Both the position numbers and the translations under genes were made by a program. The notes under the pieces were generated by a model. It made no database searches, was not told the DNA's origin, and saw only the letters and a list, made by a program, of their open reading frames with translations. 36,370 nt of DNA from Phycisphaerae bacterium (GTDB lineage Bacteria; Planctomycetota; Phycisphaerae; UBA1845; Fen-1342): NCBI GenBank assembly GCA_030612705.1, contig JAUWNI010000030.1:1-36370 (forward strand). Direction: 5' to 3'. Position 1 is the stretch's first letter. Each line of letters begins with the position of its first letter. Shown in pieces: positions 8,481 to 16,834 of this stretch.

Positions 8481-10087
8481 GCGAGCGGGACCAGACAGAG
8501 CCAAGACCCGTCTTCAATGAATCGGGTCTGGAGATCAAACCCGTCTATACCGCCCAAGACATCGAGCAGACCGGCGGCAGCGACGGTATCGGCAATCCCG
8601 GCGAGTTCCCGTTCACCCGCGGAATCCACAACCTGATGTACCGCAAGCGCCCCTGGACCATGCGGCAATACGCCGGCTTCGGCACGCCGGAGGAGACCAA
8701 CGAACGCTTCCGCTACCTGATCGCCAACGGCCAGACCGGTCTGAACGTCGCTTTCGACCTGCCCACACAGGTCGGCCTGAACTCGGACGACGTCCTGGCC
8801 CAGGGAGAGGTTGGCCGCGTCGGAATGGCCGTGGACACCATCGAGGACTTCGAGATCGCCTTCGACGGCATCGACCTCGACAAGATCACCGTCTCGCTGA
8901 CGATCAACGGCGCCGCGGCCATACTGATCGCAATGTACTTCGCCATGGCCGAAAAGCGCGGCTACGACGTCCGCAAGCTGCGCGGCACCGCCCAGAACGA
9001 CATCCTCAAGGAGTTCATCGGCCGGGGCACCTGGATATTCCCGGTCGAGCCGTCCATAAAGCTAGTCGGCGACACGATTCTGTATTGCGCCGAGCACGCT
9101 CCGCTCTACAGCCCGGTCAGCGTTTGCGGCTACCACATCCGCGAATCGGGCGCCAATCCGGTGCAGGAAATGGCCTACGCCTTCTGCATCGCCAAGGCCT
9201 ACATCGACCACGTGCTTCAGCGCGGCCTCAAGATCGACGATTTCGCCTCGCGGCTTTCCTTCAACTTCGACATCCATGGAAACCTCTTCGAGCAAGTCGC
9301 CAAGTTCCGTGCCGGCCGTCGACTGTGGGCCAGAATCCTCAAAGAGCAATACCACACGCAGAACCCACGCTCGACGTGGCTGCGAATGATCGCCGGTGGC
9401 GGCGGCGGCGGCCTGACTATCGAACAACCCGAGAACAACATCGTCCGCGGCGCCTACTACGCACTGATCAGCGCCCTGTCCGGAACCCAGACCATGGCGC
9501 TGTGCAGCTTCGACGAGGCTTACACCATTCCTTCCGAAAAGGCCGCGCGCATCTCGCTGCGTACCATGCAGGTCCTGATCGAGGAGATGGGGCTCTGCGA
9601 CACCGTCGACCCGCTCGCCGGCTCATACTACGTCGAGACGCTGACGAATCAGATGGAAGAAAAAATCCGCGCCGCCATGGATGAGGTCGACGCACAAGGC
9701 GGCATCGTGCAAGCCGTTGCCGAAGGTCACATTCAAAGCGCCGTCTCGAAACAGGCCTTCGAGAACCTGAGGAAACTGGAGCGCGGCGAAGTCCGCAAGG
9801 TCGGCGTGAATTGCTATCAGATGAAGGAAGAGGACCCGCAGGTCGAGTTTCACCCGTTCGACGAGGGAATCTGCGCCGAGCAGGTCAAGTGCCTGGACCG
9901 CGTGCGATCCCAGCGCGATAATGCCCGGGCAGAATCGGTGCTGCAAACCGTCCTCGCCGACGCCAAAGCCGGGCGCAACGTCATGCCCGCCGTCATCGAA
10001 GCGGTCAAGGCCTACGCCACGGTCGGCGAGATCACGAGCTGTCTCGTGGAAGTCTTCGGGAGGTACGACGAACCGGTGCGTTTCTGA
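8477..10087 (+). CDS. methylmalonyl-CoA mutase-type large (catalytic) subunit
   Basis: A 536-residue catalytic TIM-barrel subunit of an adenosylcobalamin acyl-CoA mutase. Using the Propionibacterium enzyme as a guide, the residues that hold the substrate carboxylate and thioester are all present and at identical spacing: Tyr65 (RQYAGF, Tyr89 there), Arg183 (EFIGRGTW, Arg207) and His220 (CGYH, His244). Isobutyryl- and 2-hydroxyisobutyryl-CoA mutases differ at the Tyr and Arg sites, so a carboxylated acyl-CoA such as methylmalonyl-CoA is the expected substrate. The reaction would join succinyl-CoA and methylmalonyl-CoA pools. ATG 8477 overlaps the small-subunit stop. Alternative: ethylmalonyl-CoA mutase, not excluded. 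Confidence 0.9.
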   Translation: MSERDQTEPRPVFNESGLEIKPVYTAQDIEQTGGSDGIGNPGEFPFTRGIHNLMYRKRPWTMRQYAGFGTPEETNERFRYLIANGQTGLNVAFDLPTQVGLNSDDVLAQGEVGRVGMAVDTIEDFEIAFDGIDLDKITVSLTINGAAAILIAMYFAMAEKRGYDVRKLRGTAQNDILKEFIGRGTWIFPVEPSIKLVGDTILYCAEHAPLYSPVSVCGYHIRESGANPVQEMAYAFCIAKAYIDHVLQRGLKIDDFASRLSFNFDIHGNLFEQVAKFRAGRRLWARILKEQYHTQNPRSTWLRMIAGGGGGGLTIEQPENNIVRGAYYALISALSGTQTMALCSFDEAYTIPSEKAARISLRTMQVLIEEMGLCDTVDPLAGSYYVETLTNQMEEKIRAAMDEVDAQGGIVQAVAEGHIQSAVSKQAFENLRKLERGEVRKVGVNCYQMKEEDPQVEFHPFDEGICAEQVKCLDRVRSQRDNARAESVLQTVLADAKAGRNVMPAVIEAVKAYATVGEITSCLVEVFGRYDEPVRF

Positions 10088-10206
10088 CCGCCGAGCGCGG
10101 GTCCACCGAATGCGGCACCCCGCCCGACACATGTAACGCAGCCGGGAACCGGGTATGATGCCGCAACACAATCACGTAAAGGACCGAAATCACGCGAGGT
10201 TCAGCG

Positions 10207-10524
10207 ATGGTCGCGCTAGAAGTCCTGCATGAGTTGGTGAGACGGCTGGCGGACGCGTTCGCGCCAACGCAAATCATCCTGTTCGGCTCGCGGGCACGTG
10301 GCACTGCCGACGACCACAGCGATGTCGATCTGTTGGTCGTCTGCCCGATCCGGGGCAAAAAGCGGGAACTGATGGTAGCAATGGATCGCGCCCTCACCGG
10401 TCTCGGAATAGCGCGCGATGTCGTCGTTATGACGCCGGACGAGTTCGAGCGTGACCGCCAGATTCCAGGAACCATAGCCCGGCCAGCCTGGCTCCAAGGC
10501 ACGGTACGGAGACCCGCGCCATGA
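10207..10524 (+). CDS. MNT-type minimal nucleotidyltransferase
   Basis: A 105-residue protein of the minimal nucleotidyltransferase (MNT) family. The active-site motif is intact: GS, ten residues, then DVD (GSRARGTADDHSDVD). MNT proteins usually sit next to a HEPN partner and modify it (MntA/HepT toxin-antitoxin type). No HEPN gene follows here: the stop overlaps the start of the molybdenum hydroxylase FAD subunit (ATGA at 10521). The last ~12 residues (LQGTVRRPAP) look worn compared with the usual EGxVLY ending. The 119-base gap before it has a TATGAT hexamer at 10154-10159 that may be a -10 element, but no good -35 box. Function inside a catabolic operon is unknown; it may be a relict of an inserted module. 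Confidence 0.78.
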   Translation: MVALEVLHELVRRLADAFAPTQIILFGSRARGTADDHSDVDLLVVCPIRGKKRELMVAMDRALTGLGIARDVVVMTPDEFERDRQIPGTIARPAWLQGTVRRPAP

Positions 10525-11390
10525 CGGCGATCACGAGCTACCTGGCCCCACAGACATTGGAAGAAGCGACCAGCCTCGTGGCCGCGGAAAAAACCATCCT
10601 ATTTGCCGGCGGCACGGACCTCTTGCCACGCTGGACGAAGGGACTGACCTCGCGGCCGGAGGCCGTGGCAGATCTCAAGCGTATCGCCGCGCTAAAAGGC
10701 GTGTCGCGTGTCAACGGCGAGATTCGCGTGGGCGCTTGCACTTCGCTGAGCGACATCGCGACCGACGCCACCATCCGCGCCGCGGTCCCCGTGCTGGCCG
10801 AGGCCGCCGGCCGCGTCGCATGCCCACAAGTTCGCAACCGGGCCACCATCGGCGGTAACCTCTGCAACGCCTCGCCCGCCGCCGACACCGCCGTGCCGCT
10901 GATCCTGCTGGATGCCGTACTCGAATGTGCCTCTTCCGGCCCCGACGGAATCGCCGCGCGACAGATGCCGATTACCGACTTCTTCCGCGGCCCGGGTTCC
11001 ACGACCCTCACTCATGGTGAGATTCTGACACACATCCGCTTTGAGCCGCCGCCGGACGGCACATTCGCCGCCTGGGACAAGTTCGGCACACGCCGGGCGA
11101 TGGAGATCTCCATCGCCTCGGTTGGGGTAGCGCTCAGACTCGACGCCGGGAAAATCGTCCACGCTCGCGTGGGCTACGGCTCCGTGGCCCCGACCCCGCT
11201 GCGCGGCCACAAGGCCGAGGCCGTGCTGCTCGACGACCCGCTCTCGCCACAGGTCATCGACGCCTGCGTCGCCGCGGCCCGCGACGAGATCGAGCCAATC
11301 ACCGACGTCCGCGCCGGCGCGGCGTTCCGCCGGGAGATGATAGGTGCGCTCCTCAGGAGGATGTTGGAACGTGCCAGAAGTGATCGATAA
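10521..11390 (+). CDS. molybdenum hydroxylase FAD-binding subunit (CoxM/XdhB-type)
   Basis: A 289-residue FAD-binding subunit of the xanthine dehydrogenase / CO dehydrogenase / 4-hydroxybenzoyl-CoA reductase family, which passes electrons from the Fe-S clusters to the final acceptor. FAD-site motifs are ILFAGGTDL near residue 28 and RATIGGNLCNASPAAD near residue 110. The length matches the family, and the 4-hydroxybenzoyl-CoA reductase-type extra cluster loop is not evident. Start ATG overlaps the preceding stop (ATGA); the 3' end overlaps the next gene by 20 bases. It must work with the fused Fe-S/Mo subunit downstream. Confidence 0.88.
   Translation: MTAITSYLAPQTLEEATSLVAAEKTILFAGGTDLLPRWTKGLTSRPEAVADLKRIAALKGVSRVNGEIRVGACTSLSDIATDATIRAAVPVLAEAAGRVACPQVRNRATIGGNLCNASPAADTAVPLILLDAVLECASSGPDGIAARQMPITDFFRGPGSTTLTHGEILTHIRFEPPPDGTFAAWDKFGTRRAMEISIASVGVALRLDAGKIVHARVGYGSVAPTPLRGHKAEAVLLDDPLSPQVIDACVAAARDEIEPITDVRAGAAFRREMIGALLRRMLERARSDR
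11355..11360 (+). promoter_or_regulatory. ribosome binding site deciding a GTG start
   Basis: AGGAGG lies inside the end of the FAD-subunit gene, 10 bases before GTG 11371. It supports GTG 11371 as the start of the fused Fe-S/Mo subunit rather than upstream in-frame codons, because the family sequence begins directly after it. Confidence 0.7.
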
Positions 11391-14217
11391 AGCCAAGCTG
11401 GCCTTCACCGTCAACGGCGAGCAGGTCCGCACCGAGGTTGCGCCGCACGCCACCCTGCTGGAAGTTCTGCGCGACAATTTCGAGCTCACCGGCACGAAGT
11501 ACGGCTGCGGCGAGGGCGAGTGCGGCGCTTGTTCGGTGCTCCTGGACGGCAAGCTCGTGAACTCCTGCCTGGTTCTGGCACTCGAGTGCGCCGGCTCGCA
11601 GGTGCTCACGATCGAAGGTCTCCGGATCAACGGCCAACTTCACCGCATCCAACAAGCGTTTGTCGAACACGGCGCGATCCAGTGCGGCTTCTGCACCCCC
11701 GGCATGATCATGGCGACCTACGCCCTGCTCCAAGCGAACCCCGCGCCCACCGAGGCGGAGATCAGGCGCGGGCTCGAAGGGAACCTTTGCCGCTGCACGG
11801 GGTACCGCAAGATCATCGATGCCGTGCTGTCGCTCGCCCACGGAGGTGCGCGTGAGCCTGATCTCGCCAATCGAGAGCAGCGGACGCCCGGCCAAACGCT
11901 CATCGGCCAGCGTATCCCCAAGCTCGACGCACCCGACAAGGCCACCGGCCTCACCCGCTACATCGAGGACATCAACCTGCCGCGCATGCTCCACGGCAAG
12001 ATCCTCTTCGCAAACCGCCCGCACGCGCGCATCGTGAACATCGACACCTCGGCTGCCGAGGCGATGCCCGGCGTTCGCGCGGTAATCACCGCCACGGATA
12101 TAGAACTCGTCCCGTTCGGTTACGGCCAGGACAACACCGCGCTCAAGCGGGACAAGGTCATGTGTGTCCGCGACGAGGTGGCCGCCGTCGCCGCGGAGAC
12201 CCCGGAGATCGCCGCCGAGGCCGTAAGGTGCATTCGCGTCACCTACGAAGACCTGCCAGTAGTGACCTCTCCCGAGGAGGCGCTGGCCGACGGCGCGCCG
12301 GTCATCCACGCCAAAGTGCCGGACAACACTCCTTTCCACTATGACTACTCCCACGGCGACGTGGAGCAGGGAATCCGCGAATCGGACGTGATCGTCGAGG
12401 ACACCTACCGTCTCCAGCGGCAGGCCCACTGCTGCCTCGGCACCTCGGGGATCATCGCCCACTTCGACGCCGACGGCCGGCTGACCCTCCACTCACTCAC
12501 CCAGGTCCCTTTCCTCTACAAACATGACTTGGCTCGAATCATCGGACTGCCGCCCGAGAAGATCCGAGTCATCCAGCCCACAATCGGCGGCGGTTTCGGC
12601 AGCAAGCTCGACATACACCCATTCGAACCGATCTGCGTGTTCCTGGCCCGCAAGGCCGGCCGCCCGGTGCGCCTCGTCTTCTCGCGCGAGGAGGAGTTCC
12701 TGGCCACACCCACGCGCCAGCCGATGATCATCCACCTCAGGAGCGGTGCCAAGAAAGACGGGACGTTTACATTCCGCGACGTACGCATGACCCTGGACAA
12801 CGGCGGCCGTACATCCTGGGGCGCCACCACGCCCTGGATCAGCATGCGCACCTTCTCCTCGCTCTACCGCGTGCCCCATGTCAGACAGCACGTGGACGTA
12901 ATCTACACCAACAACATCTACGCCTGCGCGTTCCGCGGCTACGGAAACCCCCAAGCGACCTTCGCGCTCGAATCGCAAGTCGACCAACTCGCGACCGAGC
13001 TGGGAATGGATCCGCTCAAATTGAGGCTCAAGAACAGCCAAGACCCCGGCGAGACCACGCCGCAGGGAATGGTCCTCAGCACGTGCGGCCTCAAAGAGTG
13101 CTTGGAAACAGCGGCGCACGACGCGGGTTGGCAAGAGAAACGCAACCGGCAACCAGCAGTCAATCGTCAACCGTTAATCGGCAATCGGCAATCGGCAGTG
13201 GCACGCGGACTCGGCATGGCCTCACTGTTCCACGTCGGCGGTGGCGCCAAGATCTACCGCTCCGACGGCTGCGGGACAATCATAAAGCTCGACGACTTCG
13301 GCGGCATCACCGTCCTCACCGGCTCGTCCGAGATCGGCCAGGGCTCCGAAACCGTCATCGCCCAGATCGTCGCCCAGGAACTCGGCCTACCGCTGGCCAA
13401 CGTCCGCGTGATCAACAACGATACCGAGCTCACACCGTGGGACGTCGGCGTCCACGCCAGCCGCACCACCTTCATCGCCGGCAACTCCGCCTTGCGCGCC
13501 GCACGGGAGGCCCGGCGAAAGCTGCTGGATACGGCGGCAACGCGGCTCAAGCGCGACCCCGAAGAACTGGACCTCGTCGATGGAAACGTAGTCGAGCGCT
13601 CCAGCGCCAAGCCGCTCGAATCCATCGGCAAGATCATCCGCGGGCTACACTTCGGCCGCACCAAGAACGAACTAATCATGACCACCAGTTTCTACGAGCC
13701 GCCCAGCGTCACCCCGAACGAGCAGCACATGGGCAACATTTCGCCCTGCTACGCGTTCGGAACCCACGTGGCCGAGGTCGAGGTCGATCTGGAAACCGGT
13801 GTCGTCAAGGTCCTCAGAATCAGCGCTGCCCACGACGTCGGACGCGTGATCAACCGCCTGGGCATCGAAGGCCAGGTCGAGGGCGGAATCGCCCAGGGAA
13901 TGGGCTACTGCCTGACCGAGGACCTGAAGGTCGCGGACGGCCGCGTGCTCAACCCAAGCTTCACCGACTACAAGCTGTGCACGACCACCGACATGCCAGA
14001 GTTGAGCCTGTCGTTCGTAGAGACCCACGACCCGGCCGGCCCGCACGGCGCCAAGGGCGTCGGCGAATCACCGATGATCCCCGTCGCCGCGGCCATCGCC
14101 AACGCCGTCTACAACGCCACCGGCGTCCGCATGACCGAGCTGCCGCTGACGCCGGAGCGGGTGCTAGCCAAGCTAAAGGCGTCACGCGGAGCGAACGGAG
14201 AGCCGGCCAATGGATAA
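11371..14217 (+). CDS. molybdenum hydroxylase, fused [2Fe-2S] and molybdopterin subunits
   Basis: A 948-residue fusion of the small and large subunits of an xanthine-dehydrogenase-family hydroxylase. Residues 1-155 hold the plant-type cluster (Cys46, 51, 54, 66) and the second cluster (CGFCTPG, then CRCTGYR). After a short linker, the Mo-binding part begins near residue 175 ([16 protein letters not shown]). It shows [26 protein letters not shown] and GAKGVGESP, whose Glu is the catalytic base of the family. Such enzymes hydroxylate heterocycles or aldehydes with water, or reductively dehydroxylate aryl-CoA. Residues about 591-610 are an in-frame block of heptamer DNA repeats rich in N, R and Q, unlike the rest of the protein. 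Start GTG 11371 follows AGGAGG; the stop overlaps the CoA-transferase gene by 8 bases. Confidence 0.88.
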   Translation: MPEVIDKAKLAFTVNGEQVRTEVAPHATLLEVLRDNFELTGTKYGCGEGECGACSVLLDGKLVNSCLVLALECAGSQVLTIEGLRINGQLHRIQQAFVEHGAIQCGFCTPGMIMATYALLQANPAPTEAEIRRGLEGNLCRCTGYRKIIDAVLSLAHGGAREPDLANREQRTPGQTLIGQRIPKLDAPDKATGLTRYIEDINLPRMLHGKILFANRPHARIVNIDTSAAEAMPGVRAVITATDIELVPFGYGQDNTALKRDKVMCVRDEVAAVAAETPEIAAEAVRCIRVTYEDLPVVTSPEEALADGAPVIHAKVPDNTPFHYDYSHGDVEQGIRESDVIVEDTYRLQRQAHCCLGTSGIIAHFDADGRLTLHSLTQVPFLYKHDLARIIGLPPEKIRVIQPTIGGGFGSKLDIHPFEPICVFLARKAGRPVRLVFSREEEFLATPTRQPMIIHLRSGAKKDGTFTFRDVRMTLDNGGRTSWGATTPWISMRTFSSLYRVPHVRQHVDVIYTNNIYACAFRGYGNPQATFALESQVDQLATELGMDPLKLRLKNSQDPGETTPQGMVLSTCGLKECLETAAHDAGWQEKRNRQPAVNRQPLIGNRQSAVARGLGMASLFHVGGGAKIYRSDGCGTIIKLDDFGGITVLTGSSEIGQGSETVIAQIVAQELGLPLANVRVINNDTELTPWDVGVHASRTTFIAGNSALRAAREARRKLLDTAATRLKRDPEELDLVDGNVVERSSAKPLESIGKIIRGLHFGRTKNELIMTTSFYEPPSVTPNEQHMGNISPCYAFGTHVAEVEVDLETGVVKVLRISAAHDVGRVINRLGIEGQVEGGIAQGMGYCLTEDLKVADGRVLNPSFTDYKLCTTTDMPELSLSFVETHDPAGPHGAKGVGESPMIPVAAAIANAVYNATGVRMTELPLTPERVLAKLKASRGANGEPANG
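13142..13200 (+). repeat. degenerate heptamer tandem repeat inside the Mo-hydroxylase gene
   Basis: About eight units of a 7-base motif, consensus CAATCGG/CAATCGT/CAACCGG (for example three successive AATCGGC units near 13176-13196). It is read through in frame as residues 591-610. The same heptamer, on one or the other strand, recurs at 16706-16795 and 33390-33421. The block keeps the reading frame and has no stop codon. Confidence 0.75.
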
Positions 14218-15409
14218 GCTAACGATCCTATCCCTGGAGCAGGCCCTTTCGCTCTCCTACGCCACGTCGCGCTTCGTGCACCTCGGCTGGCGCGTGATCC
14301 GCATTGAGGCCACGCCCGTCGGCGATCGACTCCCCGGCGATCCAAACCGCTACGTCGGCAAGGCGGGCGAACGCCCCGACCAGCACACCTACTTCATCGG
14401 ACCGAACGTGGGTAAGGAAACCATCAGCCTCAACCTGAAGGAAGAGCGCGGCCAGGAAGTGCTCAAGCGCCTGATCGCCGAGTTGCCCGCCGACGTCTTC
14501 GCCAGCAACACGCTGCCCAAACGCTACAAGCAACTCGGCATCGACTACGAAACCTTGAGCGCCGCCAACCCCAGGCTGATCTGGGCCGGCCTGTCCGCCA
14601 TGGGTCCCGACTACCCCGACGCCCCCGGCTACGATCCCGCCATCCAGGCCATGACCGGCTACATGGAACTCACCGGCGACCCAAACAGCCCGCCGATGCT
14701 CTGCGGCGTCCCCTTCGTCGATCTCAAGGCCGGCGACGAGGTCTTCGCCAACGTCTGCCTCGCACTGGCCGAAAGGGCCCAGACCGGCAAGGGCGGCCGA
14801 ATCGACGTCTCCATGGCCCAGGCCGCCGCCTCTTGGCTGGTCACAACCATCCCGCTGCTCGACCTCGGCTACAACCCCGACGAGGTCCGCCGCAGCGGCA
14901 ACGAGCACCGCGAGTTCGTCCCGGTGAACGTCTATCCCACCACCGACGGCTACATCTACGTCGCCATCGGCAACGACGTGCAGTGGTCCCGTCTAATATC
15001 GATCGAGCCGTTTCTGGAACTCGGCTTCCCCGCCCGCGACACGAACGAAGGCCGGCGGCGCGCGCGCGAAGCGATCCACAAAGAAATCGGCGCAATCACC
15101 GGCCACTTCAAGACCGCCGACCTCGTGCGGCTCCTCGGCGCCAAGGGCTTGGTGGCGGCTCCGATCCACACGATCCCGCAGGTTGTCGATTACCCGCCGA
15201 TCCGCGACGCTCTGCTCGAGACGCGAACACCGTCCGGCAAGCGCGTGCGCCTGCCGCCACCTTCGGTCGAGCGACAGCACTTGGTGTCTTCGGACCGGCG
15301 CCTCGCATATGCTCCTGCGTACGGACAGGACACCGACAACGTACTCCGAGAAGCGGGCTTCTCTGACAAAGAGATCGCCGACCTGAGAGGATCCGAGATC
15401 GTAGCATAG
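14210..15409 (+). CDS. family III CoA-transferase (CaiB/BaiF/Frc type)
   Basis: A 399-residue CoA-transferase of family III, which moves CoA between carboxylic acids (for example succinyl-CoA, bile acid, carnitine, oxalate or benzylsuccinate members). The catalytic aspartate is Asp171 in [10 protein letters not shown], and the surrounding [16 protein letters not shown] and [16 protein letters not shown] segments are typical. The N-terminus lacks the usual extended start (LADLRVLDLT...), beginning instead with [19 protein letters not shown], a known variant. ATG 14210 overlaps the preceding stop and has GGAG at 14197-14200. In context it likely activates the acid released by the ring-opening or oxidation steps encoded upstream. 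Confidence 0.87.
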   Translation: MDKLTILSLEQALSLSYATSRFVHLGWRVIRIEATPVGDRLPGDPNRYVGKAGERPDQHTYFIGPNVGKETISLNLKEERGQEVLKRLIAELPADVFASNTLPKRYKQLGIDYETLSAANPRLIWAGLSAMGPDYPDAPGYDPAIQAMTGYMELTGDPNSPPMLCGVPFVDLKAGDEVFANVCLALAERAQTGKGGRIDVSMAQAAASWLVTTIPLLDLGYNPDEVRRSGNEHREFVPVNVYPTTDGYIYVAIGNDVQWSRLISIEPFLELGFPARDTNEGRRRAREAIHKEIGAITGHFKTADLVRLLGAKGLVAAPIHTIPQVVDYPPIRDALLETRTPSGKRVRLPPPSVERQHLVSSDRRLAYAPAYGQDTDNVLREAGFSDKEIADLRGSEIVA

Positions 15410-15444
15410 AACACAGTGTGAGGTCTGCCGCGCGGACCATCAAA

Positions 15445-15469
15445 GACCGGCCGGTCCGCACGGCGGACC
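15445..15469. repeat. nested palindromes between CoA-transferase and thiolase-like genes
   Basis: GACCGGCCGGTC (15445-15456) is a perfect 12-base palindrome. It runs into GGTCCGC...GCGGACC (about 15453-15469), a 7-bp stem with a 3-base loop. There is no following T-run, so a processing site, attenuator or dispersed palindrome is as likely as a terminator. Confidence 0.4.
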
Positions 15470-15488
15470 CTGCCTTGAAGAGGCTAAC

Positions 15489-16691
15489 ATGCCATTCCAC
15501 AACGCGTATATCCCCTATGGTGCTTACTGGTCCACGCCTTTCTGTCGTTGGCAGGGCAGTTTTGGGCATTTGCACTCGTTGAGGTTCGCCGCCGACGTGG
15601 CAACGCGAGCACTCACCGAGCGAAAGATCTCGCCGGAGACGTTCGACGGACTCTTCCTCGGCATGACCGTACCGCAGCAACACAGCTTCTATGGAGCGCC
15701 CTGGGCAGCGGGGCTGATCGGCGCGCCGGGGATCAGCGGGCCGACAATCGGCCACGCCTGCGCCACATCCGGCCAGGTCATCGCCAACGCGGCGATGGAG
15801 ATCGAACTCGGCACACACTCCGCGATCCTCTGCCTATTGTGCGACCGCACCAGCAACTCGCCGCACATCTACTATCCGAACCCACTCGGCGTCGGCGGGA
15901 TCGGCGACAAGGAAGATTGGATCTGGGACAACTTCGGCCGCGATCCTTATGCGAAGAACTCCATGGTCCAGACTGCCGAGAACGTGGCCAAGAAAGCCGG
16001 CATCGACCGGATTGCCCAGGATGAAGTGGCTTTGATGCGCTATCAGCAATACCAGGACGCCCTCAAGGACGACGCCGCGTTCCTCAAACGCTTCATGGTC
16101 ACCCCGATCGAGGTCAAGGACGCCTCCGGCCGCAATGTGATCAACACGGTAGCCGGCGACGAGGGCGTCTTCCCAACGACCGCCGACGGCCTCGCCAAGC
16201 TCAAACCGGCACTCGAAGGCGGAACCGTGACTTTCGGCACACAGACCTACGCCGCTGACGGAAGCGCCGCTGTGATTGTGACGACGGAGGAGAAGGCGGC
16301 CGAACTGAGCAAGGATCGCGACGTCACCGTGCGCGTGGTATCCTACGGCCAGGCACGCGCGGACAAAGGTTTCATGCCGGCGGCCAACGTACCCGCGACG
16401 CGGCAAGCTCTGGAGCGAGCGGGCATCGGCATGACGGATGTCAAGGCCGTCAAGACCCACAACCCCTTCGCGGTCAACGACATCTACTTCGCGCGGGAGA
16501 TGAAGATCGACGTTTCCGCCATGAACCGCTTCGGCAGCTCGCTCGTTTGGGGCCATCCGCAGGCGCCGACCGGCGCCCGGCTGATCATCGAGCTGATCGA
16601 GGAACTCGTACAAACCGGCGGCGGCTACGGCCTGTTCACCGGTTGCGCCGCCGGCGACACCGCCTTTGCGGTGGTTGTTCTGGTCAACTAG
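15489..16691 (+). CDS. thiolase-family protein (acetyl-CoA acetyltransferase-like)
   Basis: A 400-residue thiolase-fold protein. The acyl-accepting cysteine is Cys91 (HACATSGQ) and the second cysteine is Cys386 (TGCAAGDTAF). The usual NEAFA loop is replaced by HNPFAVND with His324, as in SCP2-thiolase-like and anaerobic-degradation thiolases, so ordinary acetoacetyl-CoA thiolysis is not assured. It would cleave a 3-oxoacyl-CoA or condense acyl-CoAs. AAGAGG lies upstream of the ATG. It sits between the CoA-transferase and the OYE-type reductase and fits the terminal thiolysis step of the cluster; the exact substrate is unknown. Confidence 0.82.
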   Translation: MPFHNAYIPYGAYWSTPFCRWQGSFGHLHSLRFAADVATRALTERKISPETFDGLFLGMTVPQQHSFYGAPWAAGLIGAPGISGPTIGHACATSGQVIANAAMEIELGTHSAILCLLCDRTSNSPHIYYPNPLGVGGIGDKEDWIWDNFGRDPYAKNSMVQTAENVAKKAGIDRIAQDEVALMRYQQYQDALKDDAAFLKRFMVTPIEVKDASGRNVINTVAGDEGVFPTTADGLAKLKPALEGGTVTFGTQTYAADGSAAVIVTTEEKAAELSKDRDVTVRVVSYGQARADKGFMPAANVPATRQALERAGIGMTDVKAVKTHNPFAVNDIYFAREMKIDVSAMNRFGSSLVWGHPQAPTGARLIIELIEELVQTGGGYGLFTGCAAGDTAFAVVVLVN

Positions 16692-16705
16692 AATGTCGCC
16701 GTTTG

Positions 16706-16795
16706 CGATTGACGATTTACGATTGAATGAACCCACCTCCCGGGTTCAACGACACGAACACGCAATTGCCAAACGCGATCCTGGATCGTCAATCG
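16706..16795. repeat. palindromic element with heptamer arms between thiolase and OYE genes
   Basis: CGATTGACGAT (16706-16716) and its exact inverse ATCGTCAATCG (16785-16795) bound this element. Inside lies a hairpin TGAACCC (16728-16734) / GGGTTCA (16742-16748) with a 7-base loop. The arms belong to the same CAATCGT heptamer family as the repeats at 13142 and 33390. It fills most of the 143-base gap before the next gene. It looks like a small non-autonomous repeat, not a gene. Confidence 0.6.
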
Positions 16796-16834
16796 TGTCT
16801 CCGGCGCCCCGGGTCCAGAACGAAGGAGAATGAG

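Noticed and set aside
16727-16834. N-terminal extension of the OYE-type gene
   Set aside because: It lies in the palindromic element and the true start at 16835 has AAGGAG 6 bases upstream.
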